DNA from: a virus | Strand: one strand, 5' to 3' | Virus record (IMG/VR): IMGVR_UViG_3300020140_000001 | Span: 1-49,191 of that record | DNA length: 49,191 nucleotides | Shown: positions 39,447 through 45,718 of the stretch, in pieces | How the letters are laid out: each line of letters opens with the position of its first letter | Position numbering within the stretch: position 1 is the first letter of the stretch | Made by a program: the position numbers and the translations under genes | Notes under the pieces: generated by a model | The model's input: the letters and a program-made list of their open reading frames with translations, nothing else | Databases searched by the model: none | What the model was told of the DNA's origin: nothing

Positions 39447-39699
39447 CTTTGGCTTTCCTTATCGCAGCGAGGGCCGAGCGGCATTTGACGAGAGCGCCCT
39501 TGCACGGCATCCCGAGCATGTCGTTGTCACTCAGGTCTCCGAAGTGGTTCCACATCGCTTGTAACGCATCCTCGGCCTGACTGATGAGGGATACCCATGC
39601 GTCGTGATGCTCGATACTTCTCGCCGCTCTGGCTGCATCAAACATCGTGTCTTGCAGGCGCTTGGCGGCCTGCTGGGCGGTCGTCTGTCGCTCGCTCAT
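39436..39699 (-). CDS. Small helical protein
   Basis: An 87-residue protein (MSERQTTAQQAAKRLQDTMF), all helical by appearance, with LISQAEDALQAMWNHFGDLS and a basic tail. Start set by ATGA overlap with the gene at 39696. Function unknown; next to VRR-NUC. Confidence 0.5.
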   Translation of the reverse strand: MSERQTTAQQAAKRLQDTMFDAARAARSIEHHDAWVSLISQAEDALQAMWNHFGDLSDNDMLGMPCKGALVKCRSALAAIRKAKDGR

Positions 39700-39965
39700 G
39701 CGATCATCTCCACGCTCACGGCCACCCGCACCACGCGCGGCATGCGCCAGCCGTGCGGTTCCCGCCGAAGATCCGGCCGCTGCGCGATGTAGCCCCACCT
39801 AGCTTTGAGGGCCTTACGCGCCTCATCCCGCGACTCGAAGAGCAGCGTCCGCGAAGGATGCCCCGTCGTGCCGGCGAAGTTCGAACGATCGCCGTCCAGG
39901 GCGTTGACGCTGTGGTGGAGAATGGCCCAGCAGGTGCGCTTGTGGGTCGGACGACCATCAGCCAT
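39696..39965 (-). CDS. Small hypothetical protein
   Basis: An 89-residue protein (MADGRPTHKRTCWAILHHSV), basic, with TLLFESRDEARKALKARWGY in the middle, a small alpha/beta layout. It overlaps the DUF4326 gene by 8 bases. Family not recognised. Confidence 0.5.
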   Translation of the reverse strand: MADGRPTHKRTCWAILHHSVNALDGDRSNFAGTTGHPSRTLLFESRDEARKALKARWGYIAQRPDLRREPHGWRMPRVVRVAVSVEMIA

Positions 39966-40242
39966 CTGCGTTCTCCAGATCCGCGGCTAATCGCAATAAG
40001 GTATCCCCGTGGCACGGGGTGCCGACTTTGCACCAGCAGACAAGCGTCTTGCCGCGAAGCTCTGACACATCGAGGCTCATCGGCAGGTTGGCGACAAAGG
40101 CATCGAGCGCGGCTTGCGCATCTGGGATGAAGCACGTGCCGACGCGATACGGGTTGCCCCACTTCGACGGACGCCCGACGTAGACGCTGTCGGGCGGCAG
40201 CTTCGATCCCTTCGCCCTGCTCCGCTGGATGCGCTCAGGCAT
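39958..40242 (-). CDS. DUF4326-family protein
   Basis: A 94-residue protein. It shows the DUF4326 signature: DSVYVGRPSKWGNPYRVGTC near the middle and LRGKTLVCWCKVGTPCHGDT at the end (the CWC and CHGD elements). Such proteins occur in many phages and bacteria; their biochemical role is not established. It starts MPERIQRSRAKGSKLPP at 40242. Confidence 0.85.
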   Translation of the reverse strand: MPERIQRSRAKGSKLPPDSVYVGRPSKWGNPYRVGTCFIPDAQAALDAFVANLPMSLDVSELRGKTLVCWCKVGTPCHGDTLLRLAADLENADG

Positions 40243-40291
40243 TGTGCGCCCGGCCCCAGAAGGTGCTCTCGTGGGCGGGTGGTTCAGCCAT
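40235..40291 (-). CDS. Possible 18-residue coupling peptide
   Basis: A very short frame MAEPPAHESTFWGRAHNA. Its ATG overlaps the end of the upstream gene and its TGA overlaps the DUF4326 start region, so it bridges the two. Other overlaps in this operon suggest coupling, but no independent evidence of translation exists. Confidence 0.3.
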   Translation of the reverse strand: MAEPPAHESTFWGRAHNA

Positions 40292-40499
40292 TGCTGTTTA
40301 CATCCTCCTCAAATCTGCGGCGCGCGTTGTAAGTACGGTTGTCGTATGGCGCACCCACTCTGGTTAGAAAGTCATCTGCCACCAGTCTGATATGCCGCAC
40401 CTTGTCAGCGCTGTCCGTCCGATTGTCCTGGATGTCGCACCAACGACGGATGGCTTTCAGCGCGGCCAGCATATCGGAAGCAAGCGCCCTATCGTTCAC
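40284..40499 (-). CDS. Small hypothetical protein
   Basis: A 71-residue protein starting with GTG at 40499 (VNDRALASDMLAALKAIRRW), overlapping the upstream stop as GTGA. Helical first half (CDIQDNRTDSADKVRHIRLV) and a polar tail. Not recognised. Confidence 0.5.
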   Translation of the reverse strand: MNDRALASDMLAALKAIRRWCDIQDNRTDSADKVRHIRLVADDFLTRVGAPYDNRTYNARRRFEEDVNSNG

Positions 40500-40675
40500 T
40501 TCGGGTCCTCCATGCCGCCAGACAGGCACACTGGCGGTTCGTCCCACACCTCGCCAATCAGTTTTTTTATCTCCTGATACATCAATTCATAGACCATCGG
40601 GTCGCTCGTGCATTCCACACGGATGACGTAGACGCGCGGTGGCTTTGTGGTCGTTGGGGATTTGCCCTCGCTCAT
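40496..40675 (-). CDS. Small hypothetical protein
   Basis: A 59-residue protein (MSEGKSPTTTKPPRVYVIRV) followed by ECTSDPMVYELMYQEIKKLI, one beta strand and one helix. The frame runs further upstream as arginine-rich noise under the PEP-CTERM gene, so I use the ATG at 40675, which overlaps that gene's stop (ATGA). Confidence 0.5.
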   Translation of the reverse strand: MSEGKSPTTTKPPRVYVIRVECTSDPMVYELMYQEIKKLIGEVWDEPPVCLSGGMEDPK

Positions 40676-41025
40676 GACCGCCTCACCACCGCCAACGCCA
40701 GCACGCCCAGCCCCAGCAACGCCAGAGATCCGGGTTCCGGCACTGCCACAATCGCCGCGCTCGCCACAGGCGCCTCCGCGCCCCACCCTGGTAGCCACGG
40801 AGCCAGCGCCCATCCTACGCCGCCAGCAGCCACCGGAGCGGATACCCACACGCAGGCAACGCCAGCGCGCCACGCGGTCGCTGCGGCGCCAGGAGACAGG
40901 CCCCAGTGGCGTAGCCGATGCCGGCCGTGGTGCCCGATGCCGTGGCGATGCGGCGGGAGCGGTAGAGCGTGCGCTACCGGCTGAACGGGCGTAGGCAGGC
41001 GCGAGGGGAAGCAGAGCCAGGGCAT
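40672..41025 (-). CDS. Membrane protein with PEP-CTERM-like C-terminus
   Basis: A 117-residue protein starting MPWLCFPSRLPTPVQPVAHA. It has a hydrophobic stretch in the middle (VACVWVSAPVAAGGVGWALA) and ends with AVPEPGSLALLGLGVLALAV plus VRRS. That ending is the standard PEP-CTERM form: VPEP, a hydrophobic helix, then basic residues. In bacteria this tag is recognised by an exosortase system. The gene is coupled to both neighbours (TGATG at 41025, ATGA at 40672), so it is likely real. No exosortase gene is present in the window, so use of a host system would be needed. Confidence 0.6.
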   Translation of the reverse strand: MPWLCFPSRLPTPVQPVAHALPLPPHRHGIGHHGRHRLRHWGLSPGAAATAWRAGVACVWVSAPVAAGGVGWALAPWLPGWGAEAPVASAAIVAVPEPGSLALLGLGVLALAVVRRS

Positions 41026-41273
41026 CACGAGGCGCCTTCCGTAAACTCCTGCCAGTCGCGGCAGTCGAGCGTCCATGTCGTCTCGCCGCACCATTCCGGC
41101 TTGTTGCCATTATGCGTGATGGTCTTCGCCAGGATGTTCTCTTCACCCACCGCGGTGATTTCGATCACGGTCGGTCCCCATCCCTCATCGCCCACGAGCC
41201 GTGTGCCAGCGGTCCAGCCTCGCTCGCGGCAGATGACCGCTTCACGCCTGCCGGAGTTCAGCGTGCTGCTCAT
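41025..41273 (-). CDS. Small hypothetical protein
   Basis: An 82-residue protein (MSSTLNSGRREAVICRERGW) with GDEGWGPTVIEITAVGEENI and a C-terminal Trp-rich element (GETTWTLDCRDWQEFTEG). Probably a small beta-barrel. Three bases separate its start from the upstream stop. Not recognised. Confidence 0.55.
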   Translation of the reverse strand: MSSTLNSGRREAVICRERGWTAGTRLVGDEGWGPTVIEITAVGEENILAKTITHNGNKPEWCGETTWTLDCRDWQEFTEGAS

Positions 41274-41276
41274 GTC

Positions 41277-41771
41277 CTAGCCCCCAATCATGGCAGAGTT
41301 CAGCCAAGCCCACCGCTGCCCTCTGGCAATCAGCCCGATCATCGACCGGTGCACGCCGTATAACTGCGCACAGCTCACCCGGCTCATCATCTTGCCTGCA
41401 ACGAGGGTGCGGATTGCCAGCACTTCCTCAGAAGTCAGCTTCCGCGGCGTGGCCCGCTTTGTGGCGGATCTCCGGGTGCCAACGTGGCCACGAGGCGCCA
41501 TTCCCTCTTCCCGGTATCTTTGCCTTACGGCAGCGGCAGTCCTGCCAAGCTTGGCGCCGATAGCAGCGAGCGTCAGGCGGTGGGAATGGAGAGCGCGCAA
41601 CTGTTCCAGTTCGTCGGGTGTCCATGCGTGCCGGGCGAAAGATGGCTCGTGCCGGAGGATGTATCCAGCGCGCGATCGCGAGATGCCGTACTTGTCCGCG
41701 ATCTCCTGGACCGAGGACCCGCTATGTCGGAGCGCCAGCATTTCAGCGTTGCGCTCGTGCTTGGCGGTCAC
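41277..41771 (-). CDS. Multi-HTH DNA-binding protein
   Basis: A 164-residue basic protein with three helix-turn-helix-like units: SSVQEIADKYGISRSRAGYI, a Myb/SANT-like ELEQLRALHSHRLTLAAIGA with KLGRTAAAVRQRY, and EEVLAIRTLVAGKMMSRVSC with QLYGVHRSMIGLIARG. It starts with GTG at 41771 in GTGA overlap with the GcrA-like gene. Likely a transcription regulator or nucleoprotein; it could also be the DNA-binding half of a mobile endonuclease. Confidence 0.65.
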   Translation of the reverse strand: MTAKHERNAEMLALRHSGSSVQEIADKYGISRSRAGYILRHEPSFARHAWTPDELEQLRALHSHRLTLAAIGAKLGRTAAAVRQRYREEGMAPRGHVGTRRSATKRATPRKLTSEEVLAIRTLVAGKMMSRVSCAQLYGVHRSMIGLIARGQRWAWLNSAMIGG

Positions 41772-42250
41772 GCCGCGGCTTCCTGATCGGAGCTGCGCCA
41801 CGTTGCATAAGCCTTGCGGCTGTGCGCCTCACAATATGGCCTGCCAGGCGTGGCATTCTCCGTGCATCTCACGAACGGCTTCTGGCCCTCCAGCCATTCA
41901 CACTGCCGATTTGTTTGACGCACGGCTGGACGTGGCGCCTCGACAGGTTTTGGTGGTGCTTTCTTCTTAGCTGCGTCGAGTACCGGAAGTCGGAACGAGT
42001 CGCTGCCCATTGGAGCCAACGTAACAGGCCCCGCGCGTTCGACAATGCGCCGCTTGTAGGGTCGGACTGGCTCGGAACCATCGCGCTTGATTGGAGATGG
42101 CCGGCCAAGCAAATGCAGCCTGCGCGCCCGGCCGACCACCGCATTCTTCGTTCGCCGCATCAGCCGGCCGATCTCAGTAGTGGATATTCCCGCTGTCCAC
42201 AATTCGCGTAGCCTCGCGATATCGACCTCTGGCCACTCGGGCGTGCTCAT
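41768..42250 (-). CDS. gcrA-like: GcrA-family cell-cycle regulator homologue
   Basis: A 160-residue protein with the GcrA layout: N-terminal HTH VDIARLRELWTAGISTTEIG then RRTKNAVVGRARRLHLLGRP, a variable linker, and C-terminal CEWLEGQKPFVRCTENATPG then RPYCEAHSRKAY, matching the family's C-x-W/P ... F-x-x-C ... PYC-x-x-H-x-x-AY zinc-like end. GcrA works with sigma70 at promoters with methylated GANTC in alphaproteobacteria. Its presence is the best clue to the host class. It probably lets the phage tap host or own promoters. ATG 42250 adjoins the upstream stop. Confidence 0.85.
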   Translation of the reverse strand: MSTPEWPEVDIARLRELWTAGISTTEIGRLMRRTKNAVVGRARRLHLLGRPSPIKRDGSEPVRPYKRRIVERAGPVTLAPMGSDSFRLPVLDAAKKKAPPKPVEAPRPAVRQTNRQCEWLEGQKPFVRCTENATPGRPYCEAHSRKAYATWRSSDQEAAA

Positions 42251-42358
42251 CTACTGAGGTTCCTGTTCTTCGCCAGACTTATAAATGAGCGGCCCCACGA
42301 TCAGCCCGACCAGGAGCGCGAGCAGCAACCATGCGAAGAGCCAGAGCGCGATGTTCAT
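42251..42358 (-). CDS. Small single-pass membrane protein
   Basis: A 35-residue protein (MNIALWLFAWLLLALLVGLI then VGPLIYKSGEEQEPQ): one membrane helix and an acidic tail. ATG 42358 overlaps the stop of the previous gene (ATGA) and its stop directly precedes the GcrA-like start. It could be a small inhibitor or an accessory membrane protein; no homolog named. Confidence 0.55.
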   Translation of the reverse strand: MNIALWLFAWLLLALLVGLIVGPLIYKSGEEQEPQ

Positions 42359-42615
42359 GGCTTCAGTGCCTCCCTGATATATACCTCCGGCTCCAGCCGG
42401 GGCTGTTGCAACGGGCGCCACCACAGGTTGGCCATGTTCATCTCGGGCGCCATATCGCTGATGCGAAGCACTTCGACGGACTGCCATTCGCGTCGCCACG
42501 CCTCGACGTAACGATGGCGGTAGGGCGATGGGCCAGCCATGCCGCAAACAGGCCAGCACCAATCACGCCATCCAGTTCCTGGAGGATGCGTCTGGAGAAC
42601 GCTGGTTGTCGCCAT
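42355..42615 (-). CDS. Small Trp/Arg-rich hypothetical protein
   Basis: An 86-residue protein (MATTSVLQTHPPGTGWRDWC) with WPVCGMAGPSPYRHRYVEAW and RREWQSVEVLRISDM. The initiation codon is ATG 42615 or the GTG right before it; both overlap the upstream stop. Not recognised. Confidence 0.45.
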   Translation of the reverse strand: MATTSVLQTHPPGTGWRDWCWPVCGMAGPSPYRHRYVEAWRREWQSVEVLRISDMAPEMNMANLWWRPLQQPRLEPEVYIREALKP

Positions 42616-42854
42616 CACGCAGCATCCTTGTCACAAGGGGCCAGCGGGCCGCCACGTGAAGCCCATTCTTCAAGTCTCTCTTGGCAACCACGATCGCGCT
42701 TCGGCCATCTGCCTGTCTTTGACACGCATGGCGCGGCTGGATATTCGACATCGCGTTGCCAACCTTCATGCGCTACATCGATATCGATCAGCACACCGTT
42801 GACACATTCAATATCGCTACCGAGCCAGCCGTTGCGGCAATGAGGACATGGCAT
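42615..42854 (-). CDS. Small Cys-rich protein, possible zinc finger
   Basis: A 79-residue protein beginning MPCPHCRNGWLGSDIECVNG, with CPHC near the start and further Cys residues (APCVSKTGRWPKRDRGCQER). It could bind zinc. The ATG overlaps the repressor stop (TAATG), so it is cotranscribed with the repressor. Confidence 0.5.
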   Translation of the reverse strand: MPCPHCRNGWLGSDIECVNGVLIDIDVAHEGWQRDVEYPAAPCVSKTGRWPKRDRGCQERLEEWASRGGPLAPCDKDAA

Positions 42855-43057
42855 TACGCAGCTTCCTTCCGCGAAACAGCACGGACAACATCCTTAACTG
42901 GCATTTGCAGAACGTCGGCTAACGGCTCTATCTTTTCGATAGGGAAGCGCTTGATGCCACGAAGCATTTCAGAGAAATGCGTCTGACTGATGCCGATCTT
43001 ACCAGCAATCCAGTTCTGCTTAAGGCCACGGTCGCGGATGATCTGCTGTAGCTTCAT
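42854..43057 (-). CDS. Cro/CI-type HTH repressor
   Basis: A 67-residue XRE-family protein: MKLQQIIRDRGLKQNWIAGK then IGISQTHFSEMLRGIKRFPI and EKIEPLADVLQMPVKD, a complete five-helix HTH_3 domain with nothing else. It lies at the divergence point of two operons, with likely promoters and a palindrome between it and the first plus-strand gene. It is probably the phage repressor or Cro. The start is likely leaderless (predicted -10 ends seven bases upstream of the ATG). Confidence 0.85.
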   Translation of the reverse strand: MKLQQIIRDRGLKQNWIAGKIGISQTHFSEMLRGIKRFPIEKIEPLADVLQMPVKDVVRAVSRKEAA

Positions 43058-43063
43058 GAAGGC

Positions 43064-43092
43064 ACCGTAAGCTGGTCAGTTCGGCTCGTCAA
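43064..43092 (-). promoter_or_regulatory. Putative leftward promoter of the repressor gene
   Basis: On the minus strand TTGACG (43092-43087) and TACGGT (43069-43064) are separated by 17 bases. A start site seven bases after the -10 falls on the repressor ATG, which would give a leaderless mRNA, as in some phage repressor genes. The -10 is imperfect, so confidence is moderate. Confidence 0.45.
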
Positions 43093-43112
43093 GGAGAAAA
43101 TACGGGGAAACG

Positions 43113-43122
43113 GGAATATTCC
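43113..43122. promoter_or_regulatory. Palindromic operator candidate
   Basis: GGAATATTCC is a perfect 10-base palindrome lying just before the -35 of the rightward promoter and between the two divergent promoters. It could be bound by the Cro/CI-type protein at 42854-43057. Confidence 0.45.
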
Positions 43123-43124
43123 TG

Positions 43125-43153
43125 TTGACTACCGTCCGCACCCTCTCTACATT
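43125..43153 (+). promoter_or_regulatory. Rightward early promoter
   Basis: TTGACT (43125-43130), a 17-base spacer and TACATT (43148-43153) form a sigma70-type promoter on the plus strand. The first gene starts at 43180 after a GGAGA element. It would drive the plus-strand operon through the ATPase and SSB genes. Confidence 0.6.
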
Positions 43154-43179
43154 CCCCTTCAGACGCACGGAGATCCCCT

Positions 43180-43338
43180 ATGTTTGAAATAAGAATCGGG
43201 CTGGCGAAGAACGGAAGTTGGGCCTACGCGGTGCATGAGTTCCTAACTGGGCGCTGCATTGCCACCGCCGCCGGCTTCGGTTCAGCGCAATTCGCCCACG
43301 AAGCTGCTGACGACGCCATGCGTCGGCTCTCGGTCTGA
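43180..43338 (+). CDS. Small hypothetical protein, first of rightward operon
   Basis: A 52-residue protein starting MFEIRIGLAKNGSWAYAVHE with FLTGRCIATAAGFGSAQFAH and EAADDAMRRL. GGAGA lies seven bases before the ATG. A small alpha/beta fold is suggested. Unknown function. Confidence 0.6.
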   Translation: MFEIRIGLAKNGSWAYAVHEFLTGRCIATAAGFGSAQFAHEAADDAMRRLSV

Positions 43339-43355
43339 GTCGCCAATTCCAGATA

Positions 43356-43559
43356 ATGCGCACAATCACCTCGCGGTTCTCGCCTAAACAGCCACTGCCT
43401 CCTGGCTATCAGGTGGAGTGGTGGGAACAAGATGAGCACTATCACTGGGTGCGCGAGAACGTCTACAGCGACGCTGCCTGCGAACGATGGATGTGCTGGC
43501 GAGGCGCTTGGGACCACTATCGCAGGACTGAAACCAGCAATTCTACCGGAAAACGATGA
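43356..43559 (+). CDS. Small Trp-rich hypothetical protein
   Basis: A 67-residue protein (MRTITSRFSPKQPLPPGYQV) with EWWEQDEHYHWVRENVYSDA and a Trp/Arg-rich end. Its stop overlaps the next start (ATGA). Not recognised, but aromatic content argues it is genuine. Confidence 0.5.
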   Translation: MRTITSRFSPKQPLPPGYQVEWWEQDEHYHWVRENVYSDAACERWMCWRGAWDHYRRTETSNSTGKR

Positions 43560-43882
43560 TGGCGGACAAGCAGTCCGAGACCAAGCCCGACCCGCGTTTA
43601 GATACGATCGGTCAAGCGCTGATTGAGCTTTACCATTGCGCCCAGGTCGGACCTCAGTGGTTTACGAATAACCGCCGCGGCCAAATGGATCATGCTAGAG
43701 CTTGGGTTGATCGCGCCAGGACTGCGATTACTGAGGTAGACTCTGCTCTATCGCAAGCAGAACGCACTGGCTACCTCGCTGCCGTGACAGCGCTGCGCGA
43801 GCTGGCGGACCACCTGCGCGACCCGGAAACGGCTGAGGTGGTTCGGATGTTGGCTACCACGCTGGAGGAGATGAAGCCATGA
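43556..43882 (+). CDS. Helical hypothetical protein
   Basis: A 108-residue protein starting MMADKQSETKPDPRLDTIGQ, mostly helical (DTIGQALIELYHCAQVGPQW; ERTGYLAAVTALRELADHLR). Overlaps both neighbours by ATGA. Unknown. Confidence 0.5.
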   Translation: MMADKQSETKPDPRLDTIGQALIELYHCAQVGPQWFTNNRRGQMDHARAWVDRARTAITEVDSALSQAERTGYLAAVTALRELADHLRDPETAEVVRMLATTLEEMKP

Positions 43883-44115
43883 CAACCACCGAATTACCGC
43901 GCACCTTATCACAATGGCATAACATGGTGCCTGCTGCTGTGTGCGACGGCAGCCCTGCACAGATCCTCCACTGTATTACCGACGCTCGCACGACGATACT
44001 TGCGCAATCAGCCAAGCTGTCGCGTTTGCGCGTTGCCTTGGATGAGATCGCGCGAATATCCGAACGCGCCGGTCTCGATGGCATAGCGCAGACTGCGCGA
44101 GAGGCTTTGTCATGA
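43879..44115 (+). CDS. Helical hypothetical protein
   Basis: A 78-residue protein (MTTTELPRTLSQWHNMVPAA) with a long helix toward the end (AKLSRLRVALDEIARISERA). ATGA overlaps on both sides. Not recognised. Confidence 0.5.
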   Translation: MTTTELPRTLSQWHNMVPAAVCDGSPAQILHCITDARTTILAQSAKLSRLRVALDEIARISERAGLDGIAQTAREALS

Positions 44116-44420
44116 CCACCCTCCCCGAGAACATCGCAGTTATCCGCCCCGAGCTGGCCGCTGCTGGCGAGCGGTTGGTGCGCGGCATGTGCGCCCGCTG
44201 GTGGGTGCCGGCCGACGGTGTGGCGGCTGTGGAGCGCGCGCTGGCGTCGGAGCGCGCGATACGGGAGCGCTGCCGGGAGACGGTGCACACTGCACACCGC
44301 ACGCCGTGGCTGATCGGATCGGTCGATGCGCAGCAGACCGCGGTGGCCTGGGCGCGCATTCGGCACACGGCCAGCGTGGAGCGCACGCGGGCGTTGCTGG
44401 TGGAACGGAGGGTGGGGTGA
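44112..44420 (+). CDS. Hypothetical protein
   Basis: A 102-residue Ala/Arg-rich helical protein (MTTLPENIAVIRPELAAAGE). It has WWVPADGVAAVERALASERA and repeated Arg-rich helices. Base composition is the high-GC type of this operon. Its stop overlaps the next GTG start (GTGA). Unknown. Confidence 0.5.
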   Translation: MTTLPENIAVIRPELAAAGERLVRGMCARWWVPADGVAAVERALASERAIRERCRETVHTAHRTPWLIGSVDAQQTAVAWARIRHTASVERTRALLVERRVG

Positions 44421-44629
44421 AATACAACATATTGGGCATGCTTCACAATGCCGCAATGCAGATCAAGCGTCGCGATGGCGGCACAGCATTCGCCCTTTTG
44501 GAACTTGCGAACAACCTTCGTCTCGTGATGCGAAGAGATGCGAGCATTGAAGACTTCATGGGAGCATACTGTGGAGAGGATGGCGCGCCGATCGACATCG
44601 ACGCAGTATTACCGCCGCCTCCGCAATGA
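44417..44629 (+). CDS. Small hypothetical protein
   Basis: A 70-residue protein from GTG 44417 (MKYNILGMLHNAAMQIKRRD), helical, acidic at the end (EDGAPIDIDAVLPPPPQ). The GTG is preferred over a longer open frame because it overlaps the upstream stop (GTGA), and the longer frame runs through the previous gene. Not recognised. Confidence 0.5.
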   Translation: MKYNILGMLHNAAMQIKRRDGGTAFALLELANNLRLVMRRDASIEDFMGAYCGEDGAPIDIDAVLPPPPQ

Positions 44630-45051
44630 CCCAAGAGCCAACCGAACTCCGCGTCAGAGCGGAAGTCTTCCAATCCCTGAGCGCGGCCTACGAGCGGCGC
44701 ATCCGGAGAGTGAACTCGCCCGTCGCGCAGGAGGCGTATGAGCGCGTGCTGGCGGCTGTGATGGAGGCCGAGACGGCGCTGATGTCCGCCGCTGATGCGC
44801 TGGACGAGCAGTTGCCGCTGCCTCTGGTGCGCGCCCACATCATCACTTATCCCAACGCTGAACAAGGCGACGATACGCTAGTGCGCCTGGTGGGCACCGG
44901 CTACGCGACCCGCTGCGCATCGGCTATCGTGCACGAGAACATTCCCGATGCGCTCTGGGCTTTGGAAGTGCTGAACCGCTATGGGCATCTAGTGCCGCAC
45001 CCGGCTGATCGGAACGTTGCGCTTGAGGCGCTGGCGAAGGTGGAGGGGTAG
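44626..45051 (+). CDS. Hypothetical protein
   Basis: A 141-residue protein (MTQEPTELRVRAEVFQSLSA). N-terminal half helical, C-terminal half with IVHENIPDALWALEVLNRYG. ATGA overlap with the previous gene. Family not recognised. Confidence 0.5.
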   Translation: MTQEPTELRVRAEVFQSLSAAYERRIRRVNSPVAQEAYERVLAAVMEAETALMSAADALDEQLPLPLVRAHIITYPNAEQGDDTLVRLVGTGYATRCASAIVHENIPDALWALEVLNRYGHLVPHPADRNVALEALAKVEG

Positions 45052-45279
45052 ATGGATAACGACGCCACGCCGCGTGGGATGCTCACGCTCTATCGGCAGA
45101 ATCTAGAGCCATTCACCGCGCAGCAGCGAGATCAGTTCATGGTGATGCCAGCTTCGGAACGGATGGAACTGCTATTTCTGATGATCCTTAACACCAATCA
45201 GGGCGTGCAGTTTGTCCATTCCCTGATTGATCCGAGCGTTAAGACTGGCAGGATGCCCGATCCAGAGGATGTGCACTGA
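45052..45279 (+). CDS. Small helical hypothetical protein
   Basis: A 75-residue protein (MDNDATPRGMLTLYRQNLEP) with ERMELLFLMILNTNQGVQFV. Directly follows the previous stop. Not recognised; possibly a small regulator. Confidence 0.5.
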   Translation: MDNDATPRGMLTLYRQNLEPFTAQQRDQFMVMPASERMELLFLMILNTNQGVQFVHSLIDPSVKTGRMPDPEDVH

Positions 45280-45491
45280 TGCAGCGCCCCATAGTTCGCA
45301 CCGTGACCTTGCCTGACGGCCGCTGGACGGTCGGCGCCGAAGTGCCACGGCCGCCACGTCCCTGGCGCCGCTGGATCGCCAACGCCGCGACGGTCGCGAT
45401 TGTTCTCTGCTCCGTCGCTGCCTGCACGTGGGTAGTGGTCGATACAGTGGCAGACATATGCAAGGAGAGTACAACATGCCATCCGAAGTAG
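45279..45491 (+). CDS. Single-pass membrane protein
   Basis: A 70-residue protein with a Pro/Arg-rich cytoplasmic start (MQRPIVRTVTLPDGRWTVGA) and one membrane helix (IANAATVAIVLCSVAACTWV) followed by a short tail with three Cys. It could act in superinfection exclusion or lysis control, but nothing in the sequence proves that. Confidence 0.55.
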   Translation: MQRPIVRTVTLPDGRWTVGAEVPRPPRPWRRWIANAATVAIVLCSVAACTWVVVDTVADICKESTTCHPK

Positions 45492-45718
45492 TGAAGACGC
45501 GGTCCATCACGCACCGAGCGACGGTGGATCTGACGGAAGCAGAGATCGCCGCCTATGTGATCGCTGGCGTGAAGCGCGACCACAAGGATCTGAAGGACCA
45601 CGATATGATGGTCGAGTTCTCCAGACTTCCAGGCGGTGAGCATGGCTCCTACATCCGCCACGGTCAGTGGGGGACGGGTGGGATGAGCGAGAACACAAGG
45701 AGCAACGAAGATGCCTGA
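45476..45718 (+). CDS. Hypothetical protein
   Basis: An 80-residue protein starting MPSEVVKTRSITHRATVDLT with EAEIAAYVIAGVKRDHKDLK. GGAGAG lies five bases before the ATG at 45476. It overlaps the membrane-protein gene by 16 bases and the ATPase gene by 8. Unknown. Confidence 0.5.
   Translation: MPSEVVKTRSITHRATVDLTEAEIAAYVIAGVKRDHKDLKDHDMMVEFSRLPGGEHGSYIRHGQWGTGGMSENTRSNEDA

Noticed and set aside
40676-41146. Upstream extension of the 59-residue gene as a 216-codon frame
   Set aside because: Its first 150 codons are Arg/Gly/Ala-rich and overlap the PEP-CTERM-like gene, which is coupled on both sides.
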